From Bacteroidales bacterium UBA4116 (GTDB taxonomy: Bacteria > Bacteroidota > Bacteroidia > Bacteroidales > Tannerellaceae), in assembly GCA_002381645.1 (NCBI GenBank), contig DFXE01000010.1, forward strand, positions 67,554-131,553: a stretch of DNA of 64,000 nucleotides, written 5' to 3'. The notes under the pieces were generated by a model. That model made no database searches. It saw only the letters and a program-made list of their open reading frames with translations, and was not told the DNA's origin. This document shows positions 44,101 to 52,362 of this stretch, piece after piece. The number at the start of each line of letters is the position of its first letter. Within the stretch, counting starts at the first letter, position 1. Both the position numbers and the translations under genes were made by a program.

Positions 44101-45450
44101 AATCATACGGTTTTACGTATTGATGAAATTGCAAGTTCAGGTTCGATACGCTTACGGTTGCGTTCACTTATTGAATCTTTGAAATCTTTGCCTGCGGATC
44201 AAAACCACGGTATGGCTTCTTCTTATCAAACTCATGTTACTTCTTATACCAAGTCGGACCGGAAGAAAACCATACTTGTTCCCTGGTTTGCCGATTTTAT
44301 TTCTCCTTTTATTCCGGTAGTGGCTGATTTAGCGGGTTACAAATTGGTTAATCTGCCGAAATCGTCAAAAGCTTCTGCAGATGCCGGCCTGAAGTACGGG
44401 AATAATGAAGTATGTTATCCGTCTACCCTGATATTAGGAGATATAATTACAGCATTACAATCAGGCGCATATGACCTCGACGAAATTGTGGTTGCTATTA
44501 CCCAAACTGGTGGGCAATGCAGGGCCACCAACTATTTGAGCCAGATAAAGAACGGATTGCAGAATGCCGGTTTCTCCCATATACCGGTGGTTGTTATTTC
44601 AACCGGCGAGGTTTTCCAAAATGAACAAAAAGCATTTAAAATGCCTGTAGGCAAATTTATTAATGTGCTTATATATGGCCTTTTATATGCTGACGCCTTA
44701 CAAAAGATGTACAGTTCGACGATTATCCGTGAAAAAAAGAAAGGAGAGACACAGGCTTTGTTTGATTTTTATATTGAACAGGCTATGGATGCCGTAAGGA
44801 AAAATAGTTATAAAACTATCCTTAAATTGATGGAACAGGCCGTTGCCGATTTCAACCAGATCCCTGTGCATGACCGTGCGTTTACTAAAATAGGGTTGAT
44901 AGGGGAAATCTTTGTCAAGTATAATAATTACGGACAGGCGCATATTACCGAATGGTTACGTTCCAAGGGTATGGAAGTGGTAACTCCGCCTATCCTTGAT
45001 TTTCTTATGCAATACTTTGTAAACAGCGAAATAAATATTCAGAATAAAATCCAGGGTAATAGCTTATTGAAGAAATTATTGCGTCCTGCTTTATTAACGT
45101 TTATGAACAGACGGATTCATGCGATAGAGTCTATTATGGAAAACTACCGTTTTTATGAACCGTCCGAATCCATTTTTACGAAGGCAAAATACGCGGAAGA
45201 AATTCTCGATCTTTCCAATCAGTTTGGTGAAGGCTGGACAATAGCAGCAGAAATAGCTGTCTATGCCCGCCATGGCATAAACAGGGTGGTATGTATACAG
45301 CCTTTCGGATGTATTGCCAATCATATTGTAGCCAAAGGAATAGAAAAAAGAATAAAGAAATTTTATCCGGATATGAATTTGTTATATCTCGATATTGACG
45401 GAGGTATGGCTGAAGTAAATCTGCAAAACAGGCTTCATTTTATCTTATAA
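41200..45450 (+). CDS. Double 2-hydroxyacyl-CoA dehydratase activase with dehydratase-like C-terminus
   Basis: 1416 residues. Two BadF/HgdC-type ASKHA ATPase domains are in tandem: ~8-265 (RIGVDAGSTTLK, DLGGEDAKM, NGSCAGGTGAFIDQM with Cys130) and ~325-590 (CFLGIDSGSTTTK, DIGGQDMKS, NEACSSGCGSFLQNF with Cys453). The paired Cys would hold one [4Fe-4S] cluster between two such domains, so one chain may make an internal pseudodimer. A Cys cluster (CKGCSNQC, ~617) is followed by a DUF2229 domain (~680-900), then an HgdB-like part (~1020-1416; NNEVCYPSTLILGD, TGGQCRATNYL). Known homologues occur in Clostridia and Bacteroidetes, with no proven substrate. It may activate itself or a radical-type enoyl/2-hydroxyacyl dehydratase. 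No separate dehydratase genes are adjacent. Confidence 0.88.
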   Translation: MKVKKNVCRIGVDAGSTTLKLVILNTTDEVVYKVYRRHKANINNVFAEELNTIIREFPDTLFSLHITGSAGMGIAERTGIPFIQEVVASVEVVEKVYPETQTLIDLGGEDAKMVFFKPGHQPDIRMNGSCAGGTGAFIDQMADLMNISVEELGDLALKGETIYPVASRCGVFAKTDVQNLISRNIRMADIALSILYTVALQSVTSLARGIDIAPKVLCIGGPLTFIPALRHAFREVLEVSKGDLILPDHSEYFPAWGTALHCKEKTGFCDLSLLIEKLNQTGNKRKDTLPPLFKNEQDYLLWEKNRKITCLKRREIKEKDGEINCFLGIDSGSTTTKILIMDEESHILYNFYDKNEGNPLKKVIEGLKQFYTVADEKGVKINILSGAATGYGEDLIKSALGLNYGIVETMAHLFGAQYVDPEVSFVLDIGGQDMKSIFIDKGIISNIEINEACSSGCGSFLQNFASTMNLDMDEFTRIACLAGEPSDLGSRCTVFMNSKVKQSLRENAGLGNIAAGLAYSVMKNCLFKVLKMSNLNHLGDHIVVQGGTFRNDAVYRALELLSGKSVSSTDSPELMGAFGAALYARKQWQCEKPKPSFAGRDAIPDVNCIETKELQCKGCSNQCAVLRFRFENGNMCYAGNKCEKVFFSKNAAAVKGYNAFEWKNQLLFDRPVERTDIAEGKKIGIPRVLNMFENYPFWHSLFTHCGFEVVLSPESTYPLYQKGVGSIMSDNICFPAKLVHGHILALADQQVDRIFYPIVPKEEKEFRNSSNCFNCPVVSGYPDVIRSAMDPEERYGIPFDKPVVTFSSDYALKKACHTYLSSLGVSKDIFDRAFDRAIHERELLKKELRESQVQRLNRAISNGEWVFIVAGRPYHTDPLIHQKAGQILSDLGAHVFTDDIFRKPESEGFGKLKIVSQWSYPNRVVQAAMEVAKLPQTVQLIQLNSFGCGPDSFFMDETGDILRQAGKNHTVLRIDEIASSGSIRLRLRSLIESLKSLPADQNHGMASSYQTHVTSYTKSDRKKTILVPWFADFISPFIPVVADLAGYKLVNLPKSSKASADAGLKYGNNEVCYPSTLILGDIITALQSGAYDLDEIVVAITQTGGQCRATNYLSQIKNGLQNAGFSHIPVVVISTGEVFQNEQKAFKMPVGKFINVLIYGLLYADALQKMYSSTIIREKKKGETQALFDFYIEQAMDAVRKNSYKTILKLMEQAVADFNQIPVHDRAFTKIGLIGEIFVKYNNYGQAHITEWLRSKGMEVVTPPILDFLMQYFVNSEINIQNKIQGNSLLKKLLRPALLTFMNRRIHAIESIMENYRFYEPSESIFTKAKYAEEILDLSNQFGEGWTIAAEIAVYARHGINRVVCIQPFGCIANHIVAKGIEKRIKKFYPDMNLLYLDIDGGMAEVNLQNRLHFIL

Positions 45451-45507
45451 ATCCAATACTTATATCAGAGTATATAAAATACGGATGGAAATATTCAGGT
45501 AGTTATA

Positions 45508-45541
45508 AAAGGTGTATCACATATTTTTGAGATACACCTTT
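45508..45541. terminator. Bidirectional terminator between activase and ABC exporter
   Basis: AAAGGTGTATC (45508-45518) pairs with GATACACCTTT (45531-45541), 12-nt loop. T-rich on the plus side and A-rich on the other, so it suits both convergent genes. Confidence 0.8.
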
Positions 45542-45560
45542 ATTTACAATTGTTTAATCT
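45542..45560. repeat. 19-nt copy of a sequence inside the MITE-like element
   Basis: ATTTACAATTGTTTAATCT here is identical to 40332-40350. It contains the ACAATTGT core of the palindrome at 41168-41183. It overlaps the stop codon of the ABC exporter and the tail of the terminator. Confidence 0.6.
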
Positions 45561-47344
45561 GCTTCTTCCAATGTCTTTGATATTTTGTCGATATTCAGGC
45601 TGCGTGCCATAGCATCGAAAATTTCTTTGTAAGTACCTTCATGACGGTATAATTCTTCATGAGTTCCTGACTCGACCACTCGTCCTTCTTTCATTACATA
45701 AATGCAATTGGAGTCTATAATTTGAGAGATACTGTGTGAGATAATGATAACGGTGCGGTCTTTTTTTATGGCATCCAGGCTGTTCTTTATTTGTTCGGTA
45801 GAAATGGCATCCAAACTTGCTGTAGGTTCGTCGAGAAATATGATCGGCGGATTTTTCAGAAACATCCTGGCTATGGCGATCTTTTGCTGCTGCCCGCCGG
45901 AGAGCGACAGGGCTGACGTCTCATATTGATGGGGTAACGACATGATCTGGTCGTGGATATAAGATTTTTTTGCGGCTTCGACTACTTCTTTGTGTGTTGC
46001 GTCGGGTTTACCATACCGTATATTTTCACCGATCGTTCCGTTAAAAATATGGTTTTTTTGTAATACCAACCCGATATGTTCCCGTAAGTATGTCGTATCG
46101 TATCGGGATAAAGAGACACCATCCAGTAATATTTCTCCCGAATCGGGATGGTAAAATTTGTCCAGCAGATTGATCAGGGTACTTTTGCCTGCTCCCGATA
46201 GACCGACCAAAGCCGTTATTTTATTAGGAGATATCTCCATGTTTATATTATGCAAAGTAGGTTCTTTATTATCGGGGTAAGTAAAATTGACACTTTTCAA
46301 TTCGAAATTTCCTTTTATGGCAGTAGGGCGGTAATCGCCCGATTGTTCAATCTGGTGATCGGCTTTTAATATGTCAAAAAATCCTTCAGAGTAGATCAGT
46401 GCGTCGTTCATCTGATCATAAATCCGGTGTAGCTGTCGGATAGGAGCGGAGACATTGTTGAACAGCATGATATGGAACATTATTGCTCCTATCGTCATTT
46501 GTCCGGATAAAACAAGGTATGCGGTAAGGATTATGATTATAACAATGCCGATTTGCTCGATAAAGCTTTTCAAACCGTCGAAGATGAAACTTATTTTGCG
46601 GGTTTTCATCTGTGTGCTTGTCAGGTCGTTCTGCAAGCCTAATTGTTTTTCACCTTCAATATTTTCGCGTATAAAAGATTTTATTACCATAATGGAATCC
46701 AGTATTCCCAGTATTCCCTGGCTTTTGTTTTCCCTTAACTCGCGTATTTGCCGCCTCGAACCGCTTAACCGTTGCGCCTGAACCATACTAACATAAAAAT
46801 AAACCGGCACGATGCACAAGCCCACTAACCCGACATAAAAATTGGCATTGAACATCATGATTAATGCCACTATAGAATTGGCAAAGAGGGGTAGGATATC
46901 AATAAAGAAATTTTGAACCATACGCGTAATACTCTCTACTCCACGGTCAATACGTGTCTGAAGTTTTCCGGATTGATTGGTTCCCGAACTGAAAAAAGCA
47001 AGTTTGTAGGTCAGCACTTTTTCAATAACGGTTTGGGCTAAATCACGGGAAACGTAGATTCGAAGTTTCTCTCCATAATATTTTTGTCCGAATTGAATAA
47101 AAAGATTAAGCACTTCCTTCGAAATCAGGATAACAGTGATTATGGTAAGTATGTGTATCCCGTCTGCAAGACCTTTGTGCTCATAAAGTAATGCGCTTAT
47201 TTCGTCCACCGTATATCTTAATACCCAGGCGTTGACCTGTGCGGCAAACGAACCTATTAATGTCAGCAGAAGTGTAAATACTACCAGCCAACGGTAAGGT
47301 TTTACATAAGGTGATATGTTTTTGAATAACTGAAGCAGCGACAT
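45554..47344 (-). CDS. ABC exporter (permease-ATPase half-transporter)
   Basis: 596 residues. Six transmembrane helices (~15-310) are followed by an ATPase domain: Walker A GLSGAGKSTLINLL, signature LSGGQQQKIAIARM, Walker B PIIFLDEPTAS, and H-loop IISHS. It should work as a homodimer exporting lipid, peptide or drug. No substrate signature. It is convergent with the activase gene and separated from the uronate operon by a hairpin. Confidence 0.93.
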   Translation of the reverse strand: MSLLQLFKNISPYVKPYRWLVVFTLLLTLIGSFAAQVNAWVLRYTVDEISALLYEHKGLADGIHILTIITVILISKEVLNLFIQFGQKYYGEKLRIYVSRDLAQTVIEKVLTYKLAFFSSGTNQSGKLQTRIDRGVESITRMVQNFFIDILPLFANSIVALIMMFNANFYVGLVGLCIVPVYFYVSMVQAQRLSGSRRQIRELRENKSQGILGILDSIMVIKSFIRENIEGEKQLGLQNDLTSTQMKTRKISFIFDGLKSFIEQIGIVIIIILTAYLVLSGQMTIGAIMFHIMLFNNVSAPIRQLHRIYDQMNDALIYSEGFFDILKADHQIEQSGDYRPTAIKGNFELKSVNFTYPDNKEPTLHNINMEISPNKITALVGLSGAGKSTLINLLDKFYHPDSGEILLDGVSLSRYDTTYLREHIGLVLQKNHIFNGTIGENIRYGKPDATHKEVVEAAKKSYIHDQIMSLPHQYETSALSLSGGQQQKIAIARMFLKNPPIIFLDEPTASLDAISTEQIKNSLDAIKKDRTVIIISHSISQIIDSNCIYVMKEGRVVESGTHEELYRHEGTYKEIFDAMARSLNIDKISKTLEEAD

Positions 47345-47394
47345 CTTTTCATTCTATATTTATTTAACAAGGACAGGTGGTATTTGTTTATTGA

Positions 47395-47424
47395 AATAGC
47401 CCTGTGTGTAAACACAAGGCTATT
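47395..47424 (-). terminator. Terminator behind the uronate operon
   Basis: AATAGCC (47395-47401) pairs with GGCTATT (47418-47424), with an inner TGTGT/ACACA stem. It lies ~50 bp below the transporter stop. Confidence 0.7.
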
Positions 47425-47473
47425 GATATATTACCGCCATGCGGCATTCATTATACTGTTTTGAATAGTTGGT

Positions 47474-48937
47474 TTATTTTATGATTATCGGCTGGTACTT
47501 CGGAACTAAAATTTTCATGATACTCCAACCGATCAAGTATGCTACGGCACAAATGGAAAAGATGATGAAATAACCTGCGTCGATGCCTTCAAATCCCATA
47601 AAATTGAGATTGGTTTTAATGGAAAAATCGAACAGTTTTCCAGAACTGAAATTGATCAGCATGGAACTAAACCCTCCTGCCATTCCTCCGATACCTGTAA
47701 TGGTAGCAATGGCCGATTTAGGAAACATATCGCCTACGGTAGAGAAAATATTGGCCGACCATGCCTGATGTGCAGCACAGGCTATACCGATAATTACAAC
47801 GGGAATCCAGTAAGATATATGTCCTAATGGCTGGGCAAACAAGGCGAGAAGTGGAAAGAAAGCAAAGATCAGCATGGCTCTCATACGCCCTTCGTACGGG
47901 TTCATTCCTTTTTTGTCGACAAAATAGGTTGGCAGCCATCCCCCGATAAGCGACAGCATTGTTATCCCATACAGAACAAAGATAGCTGCCTGCGCTTTGG
48001 GATCGGACGAAGGCATATTATAAACCGAGCTCAAATAGGCAGGTGCCCAAAAGAGATAAAACCACCAAACGCCATCGGTCATAAATTTGCCTAACACAAA
48101 TGCCCAGGTTTGTTTAAATTTAAAACAATCTGCAAATGACAGTTTTGTATGCTGCGCTTTTTCTACTTTTTCTTCAATTGGATTATGTGATTCTTCATCC
48201 TGTTGTATATAGGCTAATTCCGCAGCATTCACTTTTGGATGAACTTCGGGTTTATGGTAGATGAATACCCAGAATCCCATCCATACAAAGCCAAGCGCAC
48301 CAATGAGTATGAATGACATTTCCCAACCGTAATGTTTGGCTATTAAAGGAATTGTAAGCGGGGCTAATAAGGCGCCTATCTGAGCGCCCGCGTTGAACAG
48401 GCTGGTTGCGAATCCCCTGTCTTTTTTGGGGAAAAATTCTGCTGTGGCTTTAATGGCTGCCGGAAAATTGCCGGCTTCCCCCATAGCAAGAACCAAACGG
48501 GCAAAGATGAAAAGCATAACGCTGACATTGATTACCTTACCTATATCACCTACTTTGGAAATTGCATCACGGGCCCCTTCAAAACTGACAAACCAGTTCC
48601 CTGTCAGGATACCCGAAGTTGCTATCCCGCAAAAAGCATGCAGGCAGGCTCCGAACGACCAGATGCCGATGGCCCAAAGAAATCCTTTTTTGGTATCCAG
48701 CCGGTCGACAAAACGTCCGGCAAACAACATGCATAAAGCATAAAAACCCGAAAAGAAGGTAGTGATGTAGCCATAATGCGTATTGGTCCAATGGAACTCG
48801 GGAGCAATAAAGTCCATCCAGGTAAGCGACAGTACCTGACGGTCGAGGTAATTAATTGTTGTAGCAAAGAAGAGCATGAGGCATATTACCCACCGGTAAC
48901 TGGTCATTTTCTTCGGATTCTGTGATGTAGTGTTCAT
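47474..48937 (-). CDS. exuT: MFS hexuronate transporter (ExuT-like)
   Basis: 487 residues from the ATG at 48937, which overlaps the eda stop (ATGA); a longer frame to 49003 is rejected. About 12 transmembrane helices, with the ACS/anion:cation symporter signature YLDRQVLSLTWMDFIAPEF and AGEAGNFPAAIKATAEFFPKKDRGFATSLFNAG. These fit E. coli ExuT/GarP-type uronate carriers. Last gene of the glucuronate operon, so glucuronate or galacturonate uptake is expected; symbol by homology only. Confidence 0.88.
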   Translation of the reverse strand: MNTTSQNPKKMTSYRWVICLMLFFATTINYLDRQVLSLTWMDFIAPEFHWTNTHYGYITTFFSGFYALCMLFAGRFVDRLDTKKGFLWAIGIWSFGACLHAFCGIATSGILTGNWFVSFEGARDAISKVGDIGKVINVSVMLFIFARLVLAMGEAGNFPAAIKATAEFFPKKDRGFATSLFNAGAQIGALLAPLTIPLIAKHYGWEMSFILIGALGFVWMGFWVFIYHKPEVHPKVNAAELAYIQQDEESHNPIEEKVEKAQHTKLSFADCFKFKQTWAFVLGKFMTDGVWWFYLFWAPAYLSSVYNMPSSDPKAQAAIFVLYGITMLSLIGGWLPTYFVDKKGMNPYEGRMRAMLIFAFFPLLALFAQPLGHISYWIPVVIIGIACAAHQAWSANIFSTVGDMFPKSAIATITGIGGMAGGFSSMLINFSSGKLFDFSIKTNLNFMGFEGIDAGYFIIFSICAVAYLIGWSIMKILVPKYQPIIIK

Positions 48938-49611
48938 GTGTTTGTACGGATATTTTCGATAATAGCTAATGATGATTGACAAAGTGATGTGATTGTATCC
49001 CAATCTTTGGATTCTATAATTGCTTTAGGAAATAATTTGGATCCCATACCTACGCATGTTACGCCTGCTTTTATCCAGGCCGTAAGGTTTTCTTCCGTAG
49101 GTTCTACGGCGCCTGTTACCATGATTTGCGACCAGGGCAGGGGAGCTTTTATGTTTTGCACAAACGAGGGTCCACCCACATTTCCGGCAGGAAATATTTT
49201 ACAAATATCGCATCCACTTTCGTGGGCGTTACCAATTTCAGTAACCGATCCGCATCCCGGAATATAAGGAACCAGACGGCGGTTACATATTTTTGCTATT
49301 TCTGGATTGAAATAAGGACCGACAACGAAGTTTGCCCCCAACTGCATAAATAAAGCCGCAGTGGAAGGGTCGACAACGGAACCGATTCCCAATATCATTT
49401 CCGGACATTCTTTTTTTGTGTATTTTACCAATCCGGCAAATACATCCTGTGCAAAATCGCCTCTGTTTGTAAATTCAAAAGCGCGTACGCCTCCCTTATA
49501 GCATGCTTTGACCACCTGACATGCTGTTTCGGTATCCTTATGGTAAAATACCGGAACCATACAGGTAGATACCAGGGTCTGCAGAACTTGTAATTTGTTG
49601 AATTGTGCCAT
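48934..49611 (-). CDS. eda: 2-keto-3-deoxy-6-phosphogluconate aldolase
   Basis: 225 residues, class I TIM-barrel. VPVFYHKDTETACQVVKACYKGGVRAFEFTNRG includes the catalytic Glu region. The Schiff-base Lys is in DICKIFPAGNVGGPSFVQNIK. Makes pyruvate and glyceraldehyde-3-phosphate from KDPG, as the last step of uronate breakdown. It begins 1 bp after the kdgK stop (TAATG). Confidence 0.94.
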   Translation of the reverse strand: MAQFNKLQVLQTLVSTCMVPVFYHKDTETACQVVKACYKGGVRAFEFTNRGDFAQDVFAGLVKYTKKECPEMILGIGSVVDPSTAALFMQLGANFVVGPYFNPEIAKICNRRLVPYIPGCGSVTEIGNAHESGCDICKIFPAGNVGGPSFVQNIKAPLPWSQIMVTGAVEPTEENLTAWIKAGVTCVGMGSKLFPKAIIESKDWDTITSLCQSSLAIIENIRTNT

Positions 49612-49612
49612 A

Positions 49613-50656
49613 TTATCTACTTACTCTTCCGGATGCATCTCCGCTCATTAATTTTTCTACTTCTTCAATGGTCACCTGGTTATAATCGCCGTAAACAGTA
49701 TGTTTTAAACATGAAGCGGCCACGGCAAAATCCAGGGCTTTCTGGTCGTTTCCGGGATAAGTGACCAGGCCATAGATCAATCCTCCCATAAAAGAATCTC
49801 CACCGCCTACCCGGTCGACGATATGTGTAATATCGTATCTGGATGATTGGTAAAGTGTGCCGTTAGCATATAAAACGCCACCCCATGTATTATGATTGGC
49901 ATTGATAGCTCCTCGTAATGTAATAATTACTTTTTTTGCCCGTGGAAAACGGGCCTGTACCTGTGTACATACCGACTCAAACTCTTCAGGATTGATTTCT
50001 CCCCTGGTTGATGTTACATCGAAGTTTTCCGGTTTAATTCCGAATACTTTTTCACAGTCTTCCTCATTTCCAAGAATAATATCGCAACCTTCCACCAACC
50101 CGGGCATAATTTCAGAAGCGGTTTTTCCGTATTTCCATAAATTTTTCCGGTAGTTTAAATCGCATGAAACGGTAATACCCATTTTGTTTGCTGTTTGGAT
50201 CGCTTCAAGACAGGCTTCGGCAGCACCTATCGAAAGTGCGGGTGTAATACCGGTCCAATGAAACCATTTCGCATCCCGGAGTACTTCTTGCCAATTGATC
50301 ATTCCCTTTTCTATTGTAGCGATTGAGGAATTTGCCCTGTCATAAATAACTTTACTCGCACGGGCTACAGCACCTGTTTCAAGAAAATAAATTCCCATTC
50401 TGTCACCGCCATAAATAATATGGTTTGTTCCAACATTGTACTTATGCAGATCCATAACGCAGGCGCGTGCTATATCATTGCCGGGTAGACGGGTTACAAA
50501 TTCTGTTTCCAACCCATAATTTGAAAGCGATACGGCAACATTTGCTTCCCCGCCGCCGAAAGATAAATTCAATTGAGTTGCCTGATTCAAACGGAGATAA
50601 TCCGGAGTTGCCAGACGCAACATGATTTCCCCGAACGTTACAATCTTTTTTTTCAT
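49613..50656 (-). CDS. kdgK: 2-keto-3-deoxygluconate kinase
   Basis: 347 residues from the ATG at 50656 (MKKKIVTFGEIMLRLATP); an ATG three codons upstream (50665) is possible. PfkB/ribokinase fold: GGGEANVAVSLSNYG near the N-terminus and the C-terminal DRVGGGDSFMGGLIYG with the catalytic Asp and anion hole. It phosphorylates 2-keto-3-deoxygluconate. It follows uxaC and precedes eda in the operon, which fixes the substrate. Confidence 0.93.
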   Translation of the reverse strand: MKKKIVTFGEIMLRLATPDYLRLNQATQLNLSFGGGEANVAVSLSNYGLETEFVTRLPGNDIARACVMDLHKYNVGTNHIIYGGDRMGIYFLETGAVARASKVIYDRANSSIATIEKGMINWQEVLRDAKWFHWTGITPALSIGAAEACLEAIQTANKMGITVSCDLNYRKNLWKYGKTASEIMPGLVEGCDIILGNEEDCEKVFGIKPENFDVTSTRGEINPEEFESVCTQVQARFPRAKKVIITLRGAINANHNTWGGVLYANGTLYQSSRYDITHIVDRVGGGDSFMGGLIYGLVTYPGNDQKALDFAVAASCLKHTVYGDYNQVTIEEVEKLMSGDASGRVSR

Positions 50657-50673
50657 ATGATTCATTTTTTCTT

Positions 50674-52083
50674 TTAATCGAATTCAAAGTATTTTTTAGC
50701 ATTGTAATAACTGATATTCTCAACCATCTGTTTGATGAATTCCATTTCACCGGAAGGAAGTTCTCCGTTTTCAATATCCGTCCCCAACAACTCACATAAT
50801 GTACGGCGGAAATATTCATGGCGCGGATAAGAGAGGAAACTCCGTGAATCGGTTAGCATTCCCACAAAACGGCTCAGCAATCCCAGTGCCGATAATGTAT
50901 TGAGTTGATTTTGCATACCGTATTTCTGATCCATAAACCACCAACCTGATCCGAATTGTACCTTACCCGGAATCGAACCATCCTGGAAATTCCCTATCAT
51001 GGTAGCTATCATTTCATTGGAGACGGGATTAAGATTGTATAGGATGGTTTTGGTTAGTTTACCTTGCGTATTCAGGCGGTCGAGAAATTTAGATAAAGCT
51101 TTTGCCGTATTGAATTCACCGATCGAGTCAAAACCTGTATCGGGACCTACCCGATTAAACATCCGGGTGTTGTTATTCCGGATCGCCCCGTAATGGAATT
51201 GTTGGGTCCAGCCTTTTTCCCAGTCCATTTCTCCGAAAAGGATGAGCATGGCCGATTTGAACTTGGTAATTTCTCCAGGACTGAGTTCTGTTCCGCCATA
51301 TACTTTATTAAAAATACCCTTTATTTCGCCTTCGGTATATTCTTCCGCATAAAACTCTTCAACACCGTGATCGGATAAACGGCATCCATTTTCTGCAAAA
51401 AAGTCATGCCGGTTACGCAAAGCAGCGATCAGATCATCAAAAGTATAAATGGAAATACCTGATACCTCTGATAAGTTTTCAACGTATTTTCTGAAAACTG
51501 AGGGTGTTTCCACCGCCATAGCTTTATCGGGCCGCCAGGTAGGAAGCATTTTTATTTCAAAACCTGATTCACGGGTTTGCCGGTGATATATCAAACTATC
51601 CACCGGGTCGTCCGTAGTACATACTACCTCTACATTGAAACGACGCATCAATCCACGTGCGGAATATTCAGCCTGTTTTAATTTATCATTACATTCTTCA
51701 TATATTTCACGTGCAGTTTCGGGTTTGAGTATTTTTTCAATGCCGAATGCAGTTTTCAACTCTAAATGTGTCCAGTGATAAAGAGGGTTGCGCATGGTGT
51801 AAGGGACGGTTTCAGCCCATTTCTGAAATTTTTCCCAATCGGACGTTTCATTACCTGTGCAAAACTTTTCTTCCACCCCGTTCGTTCGCATAGCCCGCCA
51901 CTTGTAATGGTCGCCTCCCAGCCAAATTTCGGTAAGCGATACAAATTGATGATCATTAGCCACCATTTGAGGATTTAAATGGCAATGGTAATCAATAATA
52001 GGCATTTTGGCTGCGTGATTATGATATAATTCCCTTGCCGGAGAGGTAGACAAAAGAAAGTCTTTATCCAGAAATGCTTTCAT
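50674..52083 (-). CDS. uxaC: Glucuronate isomerase
   Basis: 469 residues, the normal UxaC length. The amidohydrolase-fold metal site is in PIIDYHCHLNPQMVAND; KWRAMRTNGVEEKFCTG, VEVVCTTDDPVDSL, GPDTGFDSIGEFNTAKALSKFLDRL and GSGWWFMDQKYGMQNQLNTL are UxaC blocks. It converts glucuronate to fructuronate (galacturonate to tagaturonate). First gene of the operon; a TAAATTTG element lies at 52135-52142. Fructuronate reductase and mannonate dehydratase are not in the window. Confidence 0.95.
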   Translation of the reverse strand: MKAFLDKDFLLSTSPARELYHNHAAKMPIIDYHCHLNPQMVANDHQFVSLTEIWLGGDHYKWRAMRTNGVEEKFCTGNETSDWEKFQKWAETVPYTMRNPLYHWTHLELKTAFGIEKILKPETAREIYEECNDKLKQAEYSARGLMRRFNVEVVCTTDDPVDSLIYHRQTRESGFEIKMLPTWRPDKAMAVETPSVFRKYVENLSEVSGISIYTFDDLIAALRNRHDFFAENGCRLSDHGVEEFYAEEYTEGEIKGIFNKVYGGTELSPGEITKFKSAMLILFGEMDWEKGWTQQFHYGAIRNNNTRMFNRVGPDTGFDSIGEFNTAKALSKFLDRLNTQGKLTKTILYNLNPVSNEMIATMIGNFQDGSIPGKVQFGSGWWFMDQKYGMQNQLNTLSALGLLSRFVGMLTDSRSFLSYPRHEYFRRTLCELLGTDIENGELPSGEMEFIKQMVENISYYNAKKYFEFD

Positions 52084-52134
52084 GTTATTATATTAGATTA
52101 AAGAGACAGTCTTATAATTACTTTTTTCAAACTC

Positions 52135-52142
52135 CAAATTTA
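52135..52142 (-). promoter_or_regulatory. Putative -7 element (TAAATTTG) of the uronate operon
   Basis: TAnnTTTG on the minus strand, 51 bp upstream of the uxaC ATG. No clear -33 or regulator operator was found. Confidence 0.4.
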
Positions 52143-52297
52143 GAAGTAATAATTACATTATAAGCAGATTTATATTTTTTTATTTCAATTCGTTCGTTTG
52201 TAATGCGGCAGTGGTATAGGATCATAATATTAAAACGATACGTTCCGTAAAAAACCTAATCCATTTAAATCGAATATTATAATGTTTTAAAAAAAGT

Positions 52298-52338
52298 AAC
52301 CGGAAAGTATGAGAGGATCATTCCATAGCTTCCCGGTT
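52298..52338 (-). terminator. Terminator behind alpha-amylase
   Basis: On the minus strand AACCGGGAAG pairs with CTTTCCGGTT (one G-U pair) and a T-run follows. It sits 25 bp below the amylase stop. Confidence 0.75.
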
Positions 52339-52362
52339 ATTATTCATAAATGATTGTTTAAT

